Positions 6,768-7,075 of a DNA stretch of 7,075 nucleotides are shown here, one piece after another. Each line of letters opens with the position of its first letter. Position 1 is the first letter of the stretch. The notes under the pieces were generated by a model that did not search any database, was not told where the DNA came from, and saw only the letters and a list, made by a program, of their open reading frames with translations. The DNA is from Micrococcales bacterium (GTDB taxonomy: Bacteria > Actinomycetota > Actinomycetes > Actinomycetales > Cellulomonadaceae). The stretch covers positions 1 through 7,075 of the forward strand of contig WRCL01000086.1 of NCBI GenBank assembly GCA_009783975.1. The letters are read 5' to 3'. Both the position numbers and the translations under genes were made by a program.

Positions 6768-6999
6768 CGCGGCGCCGGGCGCTCTCAACGAGAGCATCAA
6801 GCGCAGCGTGCATCTCCGCCTCTGCCTGCTCGACCGTCACCTCTCCAGTGACGATGCGCCGGGCCCGCTCCATGTCTTGCGGGCTTGGGAAGTGCCCGGC
6901 GAGCTGTTGGCCTTTTTCCGCGCACGCCAAGGCGTTCTCCATCGCCGGGGTCAGGTCCTGGCGGGGTAGGCCGGAGTGTGGAGCTTCAGTGATGGCCAA
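6757..6999 (-). CDS. Fic-associated antitoxin (VbhA-like small inhibitor)
   Basis: This is an 80-residue protein directly upstream of fic. It carries TPAMEN at residues 17-22, fitting the (S/T)xxxE(G/N) inhibitory motif in which the Glu blocks ATP gamma-phosphate placement in the Fic active site. In class I systems this helix is on a separate small antitoxin, as here. The C-terminal half (RRIVTGEVTVEQAEAEMHAA) resembles the small helical G-E-(V/I)-(T/S)-x-E-(Q/E)-A segment of VbhA-like antitoxins. The start is TTG at 6999-6997, supported by AAGGGGG on the minus strand at 7013-7007 with 7 bases of spacing. The next internal ATG (Met20) would cut off the inhibitory motif. The stop at 6759-6757 lies inside the fic start region, an 11-base overlap that favours coupled translation. 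The antitoxin is intact even though its toxin frame is broken. Homology is judged by motif and position only. Confidence 0.8.
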   Translation of the reverse strand: MAITEAPHSGLPRQDLTPAMENALACAEKGQQLAGHFPSPQDMERARRIVTGEVTVEQAEAEMHAALDALVESARRRDVG

Positions 7000-7006
7000 G
7001 GATCGT

Positions 7007-7013
7007 CCCCCTT
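7007..7013 (-). promoter_or_regulatory. Ribosome binding site that fixes the TTG start of the antitoxin
   Basis: The minus strand reads AAGGGGG seven bases before TTG 6999-6997. No other in-frame start upstream of the inhibitory motif has comparable support. Confidence 0.6.
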
Positions 7014-7028
7014 CACGTAGACCTGCTC

Positions 7029-7055
7029 AGTGTAGCAACCAGGACCTGGACGTCC
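7029..7055 (-). promoter_or_regulatory. Putative promoter and operator of the Fic toxin-antitoxin module
   Basis: On the minus strand TACACT (7034-7029) is a good TAnnnT -10 box, about 30 bases before the TTG start. Immediately upstream, in the -35 zone, two palindromes overlap: CCAGGACCTGG (7039-7049) and GGACGTCC (7048-7055). Nested with them, AGGAC (7041-7045) and GTCCT (7052-7056) form an inverted repeat. Such a placement suits an operator for autoregulation or for a host repressor. No clear -35 hexamer is seen. It could instead belong to a gene beyond the right edge. Confidence 0.4.
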
Positions 7056-7062
7056 TCCAGCG

Positions 7063-7075
7063 GCAGCCGGGCTGC
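7063..7075. repeat. 13-base perfect palindrome at the right edge
   Basis: GCAGCC-G-GGCTGC is symmetric around base 7069 and runs to the last base of the window, so its full extent is unknown. It may be a protein site or part of a hairpin belonging to the next gene. Confidence 0.35.

Overview
The window is high-GC DNA with strong GC bias at third codon positions, GTG and TTG starts, and a FurA-type regulator of the kind known from mycobacteria and Streptomyces. This points to an actinobacterium. A Micrococcales-like relative such as the Cellulomonas group is possible, but I cannot fix the genus from sequence alone.

Layout, left to right. (1) Positions 2-916 (+) hold the 3' end of a membrane-anchored protein, probably a Ser/Thr protein kinase: the kinase C-lobe end, a proline-rich linker, one membrane segment and a four-cysteine outer domain. 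(2) Positions 926-4623 (-) hold a compact molybdate uptake operon. In transcription order it contains an XRE-type helix-turn-helix protein fused to a periplasmic-binding-like molybdate-sensing domain, then modA, modB and modC. Two of the three junctions are ATGA overlaps and the third is a 4-base gap. (3) A 97-base divergent intergenic region (4624-4720) carries a probable leaderless promoter for the mod operon and a promoter for the next gene. (4) Positions 4721-5512 (+) encode a FurA-type redox/iron regulator with a roughly 120-residue proline-rich C-terminal extension and no katG beside it. (5) Positions 5602-6105 (+) encode a small lipoprotein of unknown function. (6) Positions 6117-6999 (-) hold a class I Fic toxin-antitoxin module. 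The small antitoxin has the inhibitory (S/T)xxxE(G/N) motif. The fic reading frame is interrupted by an in-frame TGA just before the catalytic HPFRDGNTR motif, so the toxin looks disarmed by a nonsense mutation.

How the parts fit together. The mod genes form a self-contained uptake unit: ModA captures oxyanion outside the membrane, ModB2 forms the channel, ModC2 hydrolyses ATP, and the first gene probably senses intracellular molybdate and controls the operon. This replaces the classical ModE. The FurA-like gene shares the promoter region, so peroxide/iron control and molybdate control could meet there, but that is inference. The Fic module is a separate accessory unit, facing away from the right end. 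No rRNA, tRNA, CRISPR array or insertion sequence was recognised.
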